Below are positions 36,760 to 48,902 of a DNA stretch of 64,000 bases, in pieces. Position 1 is the first letter of the stretch. Every line of letters begins with the position of its first letter. Both the position numbers and the translations under genes were made by a program. The notes below the pieces were generated by a model. That model did not search any database. It was not told the origin of the DNA and was given only the letters and a program-made list of their open reading frames with translations. Source of the DNA: Morella rubra (lineage: Eukaryota > Streptophyta > Magnoliopsida > Fagales > Myricaceae); contig RXIC02000068.1 of NCBI GenBank assembly GCA_003952965.2, forward strand, positions 56,389 to 120,388. The letters run 5' to 3'.

Positions 36760-36985
36760 CTAACACATTGTATCTTTGTCTATTTTTCCGTCAAATTCGA
36801 CAGAAGTTGACTTAAAAAAAATGACGATTATACCATTAAAAAATCAAATAGCAAGTTATATTTAAGGGTATAATCATCATTTCATTTAACAAAAATTTAA
36901 TTTTGAAAAAAAAAAAGACTGATGATGCGATATGTTAGGAATGGATAGTTTGTGGGTACAATGTGTCAAACACTCTTAGATTTAT
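36760..36985. repeat. Repeat in TIR/NB-ARC intron of TNL-B
   Basis: Counterpart of 18900-19140 in TNL-A. Confidence 0.45.
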
Positions 36986-39900
36986 TTTTTCAAATCCAAA
37001 GGATAAAAACATTAAACGGGCTTTCCTTATTAAATGAGGTGTCGTGGTTTAATTCCTTAGATTTAAAAAAACAATTTTAAGTCGTATTTCATACAAGTTT
37101 GGGCTCAAAAACTTTTGATTGAATATTTTCCCGAACCGACATTGCAGAAACTGCTTTAGGTCCAGATTTGTCCTTAATTTTCTTTAGACCCATGTTGATC
37201 TATCAATGGCAGGTTGAGATGTAATGTGCCACACACTAAATAGTAATCCAATAGAGTATATTCTTAACGCTTTTGATATATTTTACTTACTTCCCGCAAT
37301 ATTTTAGTCTCAAGTGACTGGGAGGATAACTTACTTTTGCTACCCGAATGATTTGTAAATTTGTATCTTCTTTCTCTTTGTGCTCGCTTTATTTTTTCAT
37401 TTTTCAGGTACGAGTCAAGGTTCATTGAGGAGATTATTGAAGAAGTTTTGTCTAAGGTGAACTGTGGTCGCTTGCCAATTGCCACGCATCCAATAGGAAT
37501 TGATTCTCGAGTTGAAGAGATAAAAGATTTATTAAACCTCGGAACAACTGATGTCTGCATGTAGGCATTTATGGGATGGGTGGAATCGGCAAAACAACCC
37601 TAGCAAAAGCTCTCTATAACCAGATATGTGATGAATTTGAAGGAAGTAGTTGTCTTCTAAACATCAAAGAAGTTTCAGGACATTTAAATGGTCTGTTCAA
37701 TTACAAGAACAACTTCTTTATGATGTTTTGAAAATGAAGAATGTTAAGATTCACAATGCCGAGGAAGGAATAAAGCTGATTGAGAAACGAATTCAAGGAA
37801 AAAGAGTTCTTGTAGTGCTTGATGACGTAGATCATTTAAAACAGTTACAAGCATTAGTTGGAAACTGCCAATGGCTCAGTCCAGAAAGTAGAGTCATTGT
37901 AACAACTAGAGATGAACATGTTCTCACTCAACTTGGAGTACATGAAAAATATAAGGTTACAGAGTTGAATCATTTGGAGTCTCTGCGACTTTTTTGTTGG
38001 CATGCCTTCAAGATGGCCCACCCAAAAGAAGGTTACCAAGAGCTTTCAATTCGTGCAGTGGAGTACACTGGAGGACTTCCTTTAGCTCTTGAGGTTTTGG
38101 GTTCTTTTCTATTAGGAAGAAGTGTTGGGGCATGGGAAGACGAATTGGAAAAAGTACACAAAATTCCTCACAAGGAGATTCACAAAGTACTTTGGTTAAG
38201 CTTTAAATCTCTGGATCATCATACAAAGAAGATATTCCTTGATATTGCGTGCTTTTTCCTCGGTATGGACAAAGAATATGTGATCAGAATACTCGTGGTT
38301 GTGATTTTTTTCCAGATATTGGCATTAGTGTTCTCATTCAAAGGTCCCTCCTGACAATCGATCAAAAGGTTGAGGATGCATGACCTTATTCGAGATATGG
38401 GAAGAGAAATTGTTCGGAAAAAATCACCTAATAATCTTGGAAGACGTAGCAGGTTGTGGTTTCACGAAGATGTATTAAACGTACTGAGAAAACATTCGGT
38501 AAGAGATACTTGCATTATAGAAACATGTACATATATATAGACTCATGATACGTGTTATGTAGTTATGGATGGGAGTTTTGTCTTTCTACCAAGCATGAAT
38601 CATAAATAGACAATATATCTCCATATCTGAACTTAAATCTTCACTCTAGTTGATTGATATTGTGTGCCATTAAGCAATTTTACTCATGTCTAAGTATTTT
38701 GTGTTTTTCTTTTCAAATCATCTTCAAAATATCTATGCTTATTCTGACTCAAAGGTGTTCTAGCTTTACACAGGAGAAGGTCATGCACTGCAGCACTGTT
38801 AATCCAATTGTCTATTTTGTTAGGGTTCAGAAGCAGTGGAGGGTCTCACCTTAACTTTGCCTGTACCTGAAGGAGTACATTTGGAAACTGAAGCATTTGC
38901 AAAGTTGAAGAACTTGCGATTGCTCGAAATAAATGATGCACCTCTCACAGGAAGCTACAAACATTTTTCCAAAGAGCTAAAATGGCTTTGTTGGCACAAG
39001 TGCCCTCTAGAATTTCTACCGCCTATCTAGATGTTGTGCTTGACATGCAGCATAGTAATCTCAAACAACTTTGGAAGGAGAACAGGGTATAATGAATCTT
39101 ACTATGCTCTTTATTTTCTATTCGTGTTATGTGTGTAACTTGCAAGAAATTTCATCTAATATGATTTTTTTGTTGTTACAGATACTCAACAAATTGAAAG
39201 TCCTTAATCTCAGCTATTCCAAAAATCTCACCAAATCACCGTGCTTTTTACATTTCCCCCATTTGGAGATTCTAACACTTGAAGGTTGCACAAGTTTGGT
39301 AGAGCTACATGAGTCTATTGAACTTCTGAAACGGCTGGTTGAGCTCAATTTACAAGAGTGCAAGAACCTTAGGAATCTTCCAAGAACCATTTCAAACTTA
39401 AAATCTCTTGAAAGTATTAACTTATGTGGTTGCTTAAAACTTGATGAGTTACCTGAGAAAGCGTGGAATATGATGGCTTTCAATGGGCTGCTCACAGTGA
39501 GAACTGTTGTTAAGCAACTGCCATCATCTATTGGTCTGTTCAAGGATCGCAGCTTGTTGTATCAATGTCTGAATGCGAAAGACCATCCCCGAATCTTGGT
39601 TGTCACGTTTTTCATCATGGATGTCCAAAGCTTTACTGCAAGCTTCTAGTCCTGGATTTCGTTCTTTGGGAAGTCTAGTTCTCAATAACTGCAATTTGGC
39701 TGAAGATGGGGTTGTGATTGATCTCAGGAGTTTATCTTCGCTCCAGGATTTGGATTTATCACAAAACGATTTTCGTAACCTACCAAATTTTGTCAGTCAC
39801 ATTCCTAGATTACAAAGCTGATTTTAATGGGGTGTGCCTCTCTTAATTCGATTTCAGAACTCCCTGCAAGTATGAAGGCTATCTATATATTTGACTGCTC

Positions 39901-40067
39901 ATCCATGGAAAGACTGTCTTTGCCATCGAGTTCACAACCAGATTATATTTCTTTATTACTGCTCCAATTTGGTTGAGATTGAGGGTTTGAATCTGCAATC
40001 TGGATTTAATTCTTCATTTGTATGGGTGCAACAATCTATCGCCTGATTTTAGAACAAGTCTCTCCAG

Positions 40068-40135
40068 GTCTCTCTCTCTTCTCTACTCTTCTATATCTCT
40101 ATCTTTATCTATTTGGTTCTCTATATCTAGTTTAA
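40068..40135. repeat. CT/TATC microsatellite in TNL-B intron
   Basis: Begins at the splice donor of the LRR exon, as in copies A and C. Length differs between the three. Confidence 0.75.
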
Positions 40136-40747
40136 TGATGTCTTAATTTTTTTTTTTTTGTCAAATAGTGTTTGTCGACTCAGGCTGGTCCTTGTTACCT
40201 TCTCAAGATTGTTCCTGGTAGTGAGATTCCAAATTGGTTCAGCTGTCAGACAATTGGATCTTCGTTGTCCTTTCATGTCCCTTCACTTTCAGGTCACAAG
40301 AATGGCATATTTGTTATTTGTGCTGTTGTTGCATTCAAGAAAGAACTCAGAAGGTGTGGACTGAGTTCTTTGGTTTTTCATAATAAAACTAGAGGCTATC
40401 GACAGAATTTTTTAGTTGCAGCAGGGTATTACTTCTTTGCAAACAAGACAGATCATTTGGTTTTAATGAAAGGGTCTTGTCAAAGGAAATGAAGTCGTTT
40501 TGCTTGGAGTTTTAGAAGGATTTGTAAGATTAAAGATGATAAGTGGAGAGGAAATCGAGATGTCCTTCGAAGTTTCAAGCTCCGCTGAAGTAAAGAGGTG
40601 TGGAGTTCATCTAGAGATTGATGAGCCAGAAGTAAAAGATAAGGTCTCTGAAGTTGATGCTGCTGTAGATGGTCTTTGAAGGTGAGGATTAAACATTTTG
40701 AAGATTCATCGACAAACAAGCGCATGATCATCTTAATTAATATATTA

Positions 40748-41760
40748 ATATAGAACAAGGGGTGCATTATTTTATGACCAAAGGTATGTGTACATTTTTT
40801 TTTTTTTTTTTTTTTGTGACAAGGAGAAATCTAGCTTACTAGGCCCATTAGAGTAGAACTCACCTAACGGGCTGGTATGTATATGCTGAGTAAAATTTGT
40901 ACTATAATTTTCCTTTCAAAGCTGTAATGTTAATGTTCTTTATACCATCTTTTAACCATATCAATGGATAATGGTTGTACTTATGCACATATGGACCTGC
41001 GTGCGTGTGATATTAATGTGTTTCTTTTTCGTGTGCTTGTCTGATTTTTAAGTGTTTATATTCCATACTATGAATCTGAGATGATCAATATGTTGATCAG
41101 GTATAAGTATTCAGCTTTAGTCTTCAATCCTTTTGGAGAATCTTGAAGGGAAAGAGTAACTTAATATATTCCCCTATTTTTTCTTATCCCTCATTTCTTG
41201 TGAAAGAGCCATTTCACTATGTGAAAACTTCTCCACCAAGGCCTAAGGAATGATATCAAGAATTCTTAAAATAATGTACTCAAAATGGCAATATTTTTTA
41301 AATAAATCTATTGAAACTCTGTTTCAATAATTTATTTATTTTTAATTTACTTTTCAAATTCTTACTTATTTTTTAAAATTTTATATTGGAGGGTATTTCG
41401 GTCATTTCAAATATTTTTTCGTTCGACTTAACAGCTGATTTAAACGGGAGGCGTACTATGATTTGGAAACTTAGAAAACCTAAAAATCTGTTTTGATAAT
41501 TAGGGCGGCGACATTGATAACTATGAAATTACCTCAATTCTAATCCACCTTAACTCTTACAATATTCTCAAAATTTTAATTTGTAAAGATACGGTGGGTG
41601 AGAGGAACTAACGAGAGCAAGGCTATGGAAATTATACATTGGGCTTGACTTGGGGAGGTGCAGCCACATGCTTGGCACTTGATAAGAAGGAGGTGTACTC
41701 ACTACTAAATACGAAGCTATATAATTTGATTAAATTTTATAATTTTATAATTAGAGAAGA
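40748..41760. repeat. Single partial unit of the 990-bp array in arm B
   Basis: Matches the array of 26871-29560 in two blocks (40748-40775 and about 41130-41290), then again near 41580-41690 (gggcttgacttggggaggtgcagcc). Unrelated sequence with a long T run sits between (40795-41120). No gene seen. Confidence 0.7.
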
Positions 41761-42187
41761 GGGAAGGATAATTTGATTTTTAAATAAAATTTTGAATTAA
41801 TTATATTGCATTTAAAATTTTGAGTGGGTAATTTTTTTTTCAATATTTAAACTTGCAAATAATTAATTATATTTAGTTTTTTTTTCTTAAACAATTAATT
41901 ATATTTAGTTGCATTTAAACTTTTTGAACGAGTCAAAAAGTTCCCAAGCTAGCTTTATATGAGAAAATGTACCGCTTTTTCTCCTGAACGGTAAACATGT
42001 AACTCGGTCCCTCCCCAAAGGATCTTAGCCACGTGGACGTATTTGCGGTGGTAAAGTACAACAAATAAAAGATAAGGAAAAGGTACTCATCAGGAAGAGG
42101 ATCCCAGCGCGAGGATGAAGCAACTGCCCAACTAGAAAGAGTAGAAAGAGAGGAGGAGATTCACATGGCAACGCAGCCGCAGCAGCT

Positions 42188-45100
42188 ATGGGATTGTTGT
42201 CCCCCAAAAACACAGCTCGCACCCTACCCATCTCCTCCCTACCGTTACTGCCTTGGCCGTCTTCTCAGTCATTGCTATCTTCCTCTACAAGGTCGGTAGT
42301 TTTTTTCAATTCATACCCCCATTGCTGCATTCCATCAAACATGTGCTCTACTTTTTTTATCTGCTTCAAAAAGTTTGTCTTCTTGAGTATTTCTTTGGTG
42401 ATTCTGATTTCTTCCTGTGCAATTTGATCGAACAGGTTGACGACTTCGCTTTCCAGACCAAAACCGTCGCGGGCCACAACTTAGACCCCACGCCGTGGCA
42501 CCCCTTCCCACCTAAGAACTTCGGCGAACAAACCCGGCAAGCTCTAGCGTACAAAATCATATATTGCTCCTACCTTTCTCTGTCACTCTGGAACCAACGC
42601 CAACAATATCTCCGAACAACGCGTTCTCATCGCTCTGAACCGAACAAATGCCCGGATTTCTTCCGATGGATACACCACGACCTCGAGCCCTGGGCTCGGA
42701 ACAGGATTTCGTCGGCCCATTTAGCTGGGGCCCGGAAATTCGCAGCTTTCAGGGTTGTGATCGTTGGCGGGAAGCTGTACGCAGATTTCTATTACACGTG
42801 CGTGCAGAGCCGAGCGATGTTTACGATATGGGGGTTGTTGCAGCTGCAAGAGGTATCCTGGGATGGTACCTGATGTGGATATGATGTTGATTGCATGGAC
42901 AAGCCTAGGATGACACGACCGAGCACAGGTCATGCCGTTTCTATATTGCACGAATGAGGATCACATTCCGTTTCCCGATTGGTCATTCTGGTTGGTAAGT
43001 ATTCGAGAGAAAAAAAAAAAGCAAAAGCAAATTTTGTGTTTTTGTTGGTGCTTTTGTTTCATCTGTCCTTGTCATTCGAATACATATCAAGCGTATATAA
43101 ATTTATATCTGATATAACAAAAATACGGCATTACATTAAATATTCATTTTATAAAATAGTTAAAAAAGAGATAACTCTGAAAATTTCACAAAATAATATA
43201 TTAATTAATTTATACGTCTTATTTTTTTCTGGGACATAAAGCTTTTTTTTTTTTTTTGGGACACACAAAGCTCTTGTTACGGGGGTAGAATACTTCTTTG
43301 GGGCCTTGCAGGGGTAGGGGCCTGCCTACCCCATCAGCCGGCCCTACGTTATGCATAATCTAATTGTAGGAAACATGTACGCTCACTAGCTTAATTATAC
43401 TCTGGAGCACAAGCTTGAGAACCATTTTGCAATCATTGCGTAATGCATTTGGAAGTGGCATAATTACCATGGCTGGATTTGTTGTGAATGTGATAAATGA
43501 AAATGGTTCTTGTGCAGGCCAGAGACAAATTTAAGGCCCTGGGATGAGGAGTTCCGAGACATTAAACGAGGTTCTCAGCGTATAAGTTGGTCAAGGAAGG
43601 TGCCCCGAGCATATTGGAAAGGAAATCCAGATGTTAACTCTCCTGTTCGTTTAGAGTTACTGAAATGTAATCACTCTCGGATGTGGGGAGCACAAATCAT
43701 GCGTCAGGTGGAGTTGAATTGCCATGTCGACCTTTTATTGAGTTAAACCATGCTGAAGCAGTAAGTAGCTGAAAGTCTATTTTTGATCTAAACGTTGTTT
43801 GTTACTGTGCATTGCAGGATTGGGCAGAAGAAGCAAGAATTGGTTACGGGAAATCCAAGCTATCGAATCAGTGTGATTACCAGTAAGTACTTCTCTTAGT
43901 GTTTATACTCTAATGGGTTGTCTGAGAAACTTTGTAGAAAGAGCCGGGTGGTTAGTCAACACAATTGAAAAGTTAATTGGCCAAAGCATTCCAACATTTT
44001 ATGAATGGCTTTTATTTCTCGCTAGAATAAAAGTAGACGAGGAGAGCTCTTCTTCTTCATTTAGTAAAGATGGCTTTTCAGAATTCCTTCTTCGAGTCTC
44101 TAAGACAGTGAGCCTTGCCCATTTTGGAAGCCTCCCTAAACTTGCAAAGACTAAAATCCTTATGTTGCCTGGATTCTTTTTCACGCAGATTGCCTCAATG
44201 GTGCTCGGGCTTAACCAACTTAATGCTTAAGTTTCATGTATTCATTGGGGTATAGAACAAACAGATATAACCATTGAGAAATTCCTCGTTTGGGTGTTAA
44301 GTCTTAGCTAGGAATGTCCTTGGGGACTTCACAAGTCTTGCATGCAGCGTCTAGCTTTTGAGTTTCAATATCTTTTTAACAGTTTTTCTTTGGTTAAGTC
44401 TATTGACCTATTTTTCTCTAATGAAATGTGCACTCCTCCCTCTTCTTCTGCAGGTATAAAATCTATGCCGAAGGCTATGCTTGGTCTGTGAGCTTGAAGT
44501 ATATTTTATCATGTGGTTCTCTTGCATTGATAATAACCCCAGATTATGAAGATTTCTTTAGTCGTGGTCTTATTCCCCTGAAAAACTATTGGCCTGTCTC
44601 TTCGAACAATATATGCCCCTCTATAAAGTATGCTGTTGACTGGGGTAATGGACACCCATCGGAGGTATGTTTTCACTTAAATGTTCTATTATGTCCTATC
44701 TTGTTTATTCAAGTTGCTACGATAAAAACTGGTTCTATCTGAGTAGTATGGGAATTTCTGATTTTATTTGAAGTCTCTTTCATGCTTCCTAGTAGATTAG
44801 CAGGGTTAAAAGCAAAATGACCACAGGACCGTAGCCTTTAGCAGTGCAAATCTGTACAGTACTGATGATTATTCCATGAAAAATATACAATCGAGTTTGC
44901 TTGAAGAACAAAGTGGGAACCTTGATTTACAACATTTAAACACTATCTAACACCAATTGATATGCCGGTGTATAAAGTTTCCTATTCACCACGGTAACCG
45001 TCTGTAGGGATACCGGATATCACTTTTTCTTACTCCAAGCCTGCATGGTGGATTGCATGTTACTTTCCTACAAGATTTGGTACTGCACTATATGCTTAAC

Positions 45101-45612
45101 AACTGGACTGATGGTTTTTGCTTTTACCTCAGTTCGAAACTGAAAATAGGGAAAAGTAACCTTTTATTAAATGGCAGTGAATGCGGACTTGAATAATCCT
45201 ATTTTCAGCCTCTTAGGACTTTTTTCTATAATTTTATGACTTAAAATGTGTATGTGCTGATCAGGCTAAGGCAATAGGAAAAGAAGGGCAGAAGCTAATG
45301 GAAACCTTAAGCACCGATAAGGTCTACGATTACATGTTTCACCTCATTACGGAGTACTCGAAGCTGCAGGACTTCAAGCCAGTTCCACCGTCTTCTGCAC
45401 AACGATTATGTTCAGATTCCCTGCTTTGCATTGCCGATTATGAGCAACGGCAATACCTGCAACAATCAACTACCTTCCCTTCACAAGCACCACCATGCAC
45501 CCTCCAGCCAGCCGATAGGAATGTCATCAAGAGCTGGAAGCAACAGAAAAAGAAAATCATCAAGGATGTGGAAGACATGGAGAAGGTAAAAGCACAGAGA
45601 CGCTCTAAGTAG
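42188..45612 (+). pseudogene. rumi/KDELC-like O-glucosyltransferase, copy B
   Basis: Exons: 42188-42291 (N-terminal anchor), 42436 to about 42982 (PTPWHPFPPKNF, PDFFRWIHHDLEPW, YCTNEDHIPFPDWSFW), 43517-43707 (RPWDEEFRDIKRG, PRAYWKGNPDV, GAQIMRQ), 43818-43882 (DWAEEARIGYGKSKLSNQC), 44454-44664 (YKIYAEGYAWSVSLKYILSC, AVDWGNGHPSE) and 45265-45612 (YDYMFHLITEYSKLQDFKPV to the stop). This is the full span of plant GT90/DUF821 (CAP10) proteins, type II membrane glycosyltransferases. The last four exons are open and splice in phase. The 5' half carries frameshifts: one base missing near 42224 in exon 1, and others near 42850, 42885 and at the end of exon 2 near 42978. It is either a recent pseudogene or a gene with consensus errors; the intact 3' half favours recency. 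Confidence 0.8.
43000..43500. other. Long intron of glucosyltransferase copy B
   Basis: AT-rich, with A and T homopolymer runs and a GC-rich patch (cagccggccctac near 43337) reminiscent of the ends of the hAT at 30381. No second terminus or duplication was found. Confidence 0.35.
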
Positions 45613-47336
45613 GATGCACAATATTGTGCTCATGAAAAAGCAAATTTTGTAGTTTGATAATCTCTTACAGGTTGCTACTAGGAATTTTTCTGTCTTAGCG
45701 TCACTATGCTTAAGTCCCTGTTGACTTCATTTTACATCACTTAATTTTACAAATTTTACATCACTTGCGAGATTTCTATTTGAGTTTGAACTCGAGTTTT
45801 TGAATCTTCCTTTTATCATAAATTATGAGGGTAAATTTACCGTTTCAAAGAATTAAAATAGTAATTTTCGTCGAATTAATAATTAAGAATGTATAGTATA
45901 AACGGTTGGAAGTTAAGTAATAAAATATAATAAAAATAATAATATGAAGCCTAAAGTCAGAATTTCAATAATCGATTTTACGACGCTTACAATGAACAAA
46001 TCTCAATATTTTCACCACACTCTGCTCTACAATTACACCAGCGAAAGCCCCTGTAGCTCGTCAATCATGCCTCTACGAGTTGTCTGACACTGACACATAC
46101 AATCTCTAGGCAGGCTCCCAAGGCCTATTGTCTTTGCGTGCCACCAAGTTCACCTTCACCAACAAAGTTGCAAGGCCCACTCGGGCAACACCCGTGAAGC
46201 CCCCCAAGTAACATAGGCTACCTCCTTGAAGAATGATCTCCATGCCCTGCCTAAATATCGTACTTTTTCGCTGTATATTTGATATACGGCAACCATATCA
46301 CTGCTTAGCTAATATATTAATGAATGAAATTAATACTCTAAATTGAATTAGTTAGTATGTTTTGACTTAAAGGTAGTTTAAAACTTATATTTATGTTTTT
46401 TTTTTTAATTGATCTCAACTGTCAATTTCATTTATTAATATATTGGCTCCATGAGAACCGCTTATTAAAACCTTATCGTGAGGACTGAATTAACCTAATT
46501 TATAGCAGTGACACTACACCTATCACGTGTCATAGTTTTAGAAGGAAACAAAGTGCTATTTGATTTAGCTTATTGGTAAAAATCCTAAGGTCTCCTGTCA
46601 TAGAACCCAACCTAAGAGGAGTGATGTTATAATTAAAACTTTATAATCATATGATGTGTAGGTCACACTTTAGTGGATATTTAAAATAATATCTTACATT
46701 CTCCTACTTGACTCACATGACACATGAATTGCCATATGGATTACAAGGAAAAAGATTCAGTTTTAAGAAGGATTATTCTAAGTTCTTATAAGTATCGGTT
46801 AAGATTTAATAAAACAAATCCAACTGTCAGAATTTGATCATGCATCATTTAATGAGGTGAGATAAAATTGGCTTAACTTGGCTTTGACTGGTGATGACTC
46901 ATTCTCATTAAATAATGTGGCCAGCTTTGAATTGTTATATTTGTTTCTTTAAATCATAATTATGTTTATAAAAACTTAGAATTTGACTTCTTATAATGTA
47001 ATCTTTTTCTGAGTAACAGATACTTGAATATGGCTCAAAATTTATTTATTCGAACTAGTTATAAAAAGCTCTTACTCAAATAAAGAATATCATTCATGAA
47101 TCATAGCGGTAAGACCTCTATGCAGCTATTCTTTTCCTTCCATATATCACAATGCACAATACCCTCTACATAAGCACTTTATGAGCTATAAGCTTGATGA
47201 ATGACTTCCTACCAACCATTCTGGTCCAATTTTATGTTTATCCCAATAGATAAAACCATTACAACACCTTATATTTACCATTTAAATTTATTCTTCAAAA
47301 ATATGAATTGTCTGACTGTAGATCATTATGTTCATA
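45613..47336. other. Intergenic, no gene seen
   Basis: Includes the 3' flank of the glucosyltransferase. A CT/GC-richer block at about 46000-46250 has no usable ORF. A stretch near 46600-46740 (aacccaacctaagaggagtg, ttctcctacttgactcacatg) reads like a fragment of a repeat but has no clear ends. Confidence 0.4.
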
Positions 47337-47530
47337 TTCTTAGTCAGGGGCGGAACTACACAGGGACGAAGGGGGGCAGCCGCCCCCCATCGCCTGAAAA
47401 TTTCAAAATTTTTTTTTTTTTTTTTTTTTTTTTTATATATATTAGTATAAAGCCCAGCCCGGCCCCTTAAGCCCATCCCCTAACGCGCGCCCGGCCCCCA
47501 AAGCCCAGCCCGGGGCTTTTTTTTAATAAC

Positions 47531-47611
47531 AGAGGGTGAAACGGCGCCGTTTCACCCTCTGGTTTTAAAAAAAAAAAAAAAATCAGGGTGAAACGGCGCC
47601 GTTTCACCCTG
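47531..47611. repeat. Two perfect GC-rich palindromes near hAT left end
   Basis: 47531-47560 is a 30-bp perfect palindrome and 47584-47611 a 28-bp one. Both are centred on aaacggcgccgttt and flanked by gggtg/caccc. They are separated by an A-rich spacer. Subterminal repeats of this sort bind transposase in Ac/Ds-type elements, so that role is plausible here but inferred. Confidence 0.9.
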
Positions 47612-48029
47612 GTTTAATTCCCCTCACTTTCCCTCTTCTCCCCGACGCCAAGCTCTCAAGTCTCAGCTCTCTCACTTTGCAACTCTCTCACTCCCCACCT
47701 CCCGACGCCAGTGGCCAGCCTCCGCCTCCCGCCGGCCGACGCCAGCCTCCAGCGGTCAATGGCAACCTGCCAGCCTCCCGAGTCCCCCTCTCACTCTGCC
47801 TCTCTCTCTGGCCGCCTGCCTCTCCCTCTCAACTTCCCTCTCTCACTCTCCCTCTCTCTCTACCTCTCCTCCTCCACGGCTCCAAAGTCCAACGGCAACA
47901 GTTCAACTTTGCCTCTCTCTCTCTCTCTCCGGCTCTCTTCTCTCTCCAGCCTCCAAGATTCTAAGTCTCCAAGTCCAAGACATACACGGTAGGCTACACT
48001 CTACAGCCGATCACCATACAATGTTAAAA

Positions 48030-48880
48030 TAGTTAGGTTATTGTGAATTTGATAATTTTTTTTAGTAAAGAGATTATGAATTTGATTAGTAATTTGTGAA
48101 TTTAATTATGAATTTGTGAATTTGATTATGTTTATATTAAACAGATTATGCATTTGATTAGGTTATGGTGAATTTGATTAATTTTCTATTAAAGAGATTA
48201 TGAATTTAATTAGTAATTTGTCAATTGGATTATGAATTTGATAATGAATATTTGAATTTGATTATGTTTATATCAAACAGATTATTTATTTGATTAGGTT
48301 ATGGTGAATTTGATTATTTTTCTATTAAAGAGATTATTAATTTAATTAGGGATTTGTGAATTTGAATGGATTATTTGAATTTGTGAATTTGATTATTTTT
48401 ATATTAAAGAGATTATTTGATTTTTGAATTTGATTATTTTCTATTAAACAGATTATTTGAATTTGTGAATTTGATTATTTTTATATTAAAGAGATTATGA
48501 ATTTAATTAGGGATTTGAATTTGATAATGAATATTTGAATTTGATTATGTTTATATTAAACAGATTATTTATTTGATTAGTTATTGTAAATTTATTATTT
48601 TTCTATTAAAGAGATTATGAATTTGATTAGGGATTTGTGAATTTTATTATGAATTTGATTAGGATTATTGATGAATAATGTGATGAATTATTGATAAATT
48701 TGTGAATATTTGATTAGAGTTTAATTAAGATTATTAAATGTTTGTGAATTTGTGATGAATTTATTTTAATTATTGATGAATAATGTGATGAATTATTGAT
48801 GATTGTGCATTATATTGAAATTGTGATTAGGACTAGGTTGTGAAATGTGATTAGGTTATGAAATTAGATTGATGATTTTT
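48030..48880. repeat. AT-rich minisatellite in hAT leader intron
   Basis: At least six degenerate repeats of a ~100-130-bp unit built from tgaatttgattatgtttata, ttaaacagattat and ttaaagagattatgaattt. It lies between a plausible donor (gtaggctac at 47990) and an acceptor (tttag before 48902) just upstream of the transposase ATG. Confidence 0.75.
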
Positions 48881-48902
48881 TTTTTGTTTTGTTTTATTTA
48901 GA

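Larger units (their letters stand above)
35268..40705 (+). pseudogene. TNL-B: second TIR-NB-ARC-LRR-C-JID gene copy
   Basis: Exons parallel TNL-A: 35268-35337 (short hybrid first exon, MDPESEDQHEERK), 35802-36346 (TIR), 37408-38498 (NB-ARC), 38824-39086 and 39182-40067 (LRR), and 40169 to about 40705 (C-JID). Splice sites and phases are conserved and the TIR, P-loop, kinase-2, GLPLAL and MHD sequences are recognisable. Lesions differ from TNL-A: a +1 shift in the exon-2 linker near 35870, one base missing just before the P-loop exon core (near 37561), one near 37694, one near 38294, two near 38365, and a patchy deletion at 39020-39035 in the LRR. Most positions broken here are intact in TNL-A and vice versa. 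Confidence 0.8.

Noticed and set aside
47677-47992. Pro/Ser/Leu-rich open frames at the hAT left end
   Set aside because: Low-complexity CT-rich leader inside the transposon; both overlapping frames are open because of composition.
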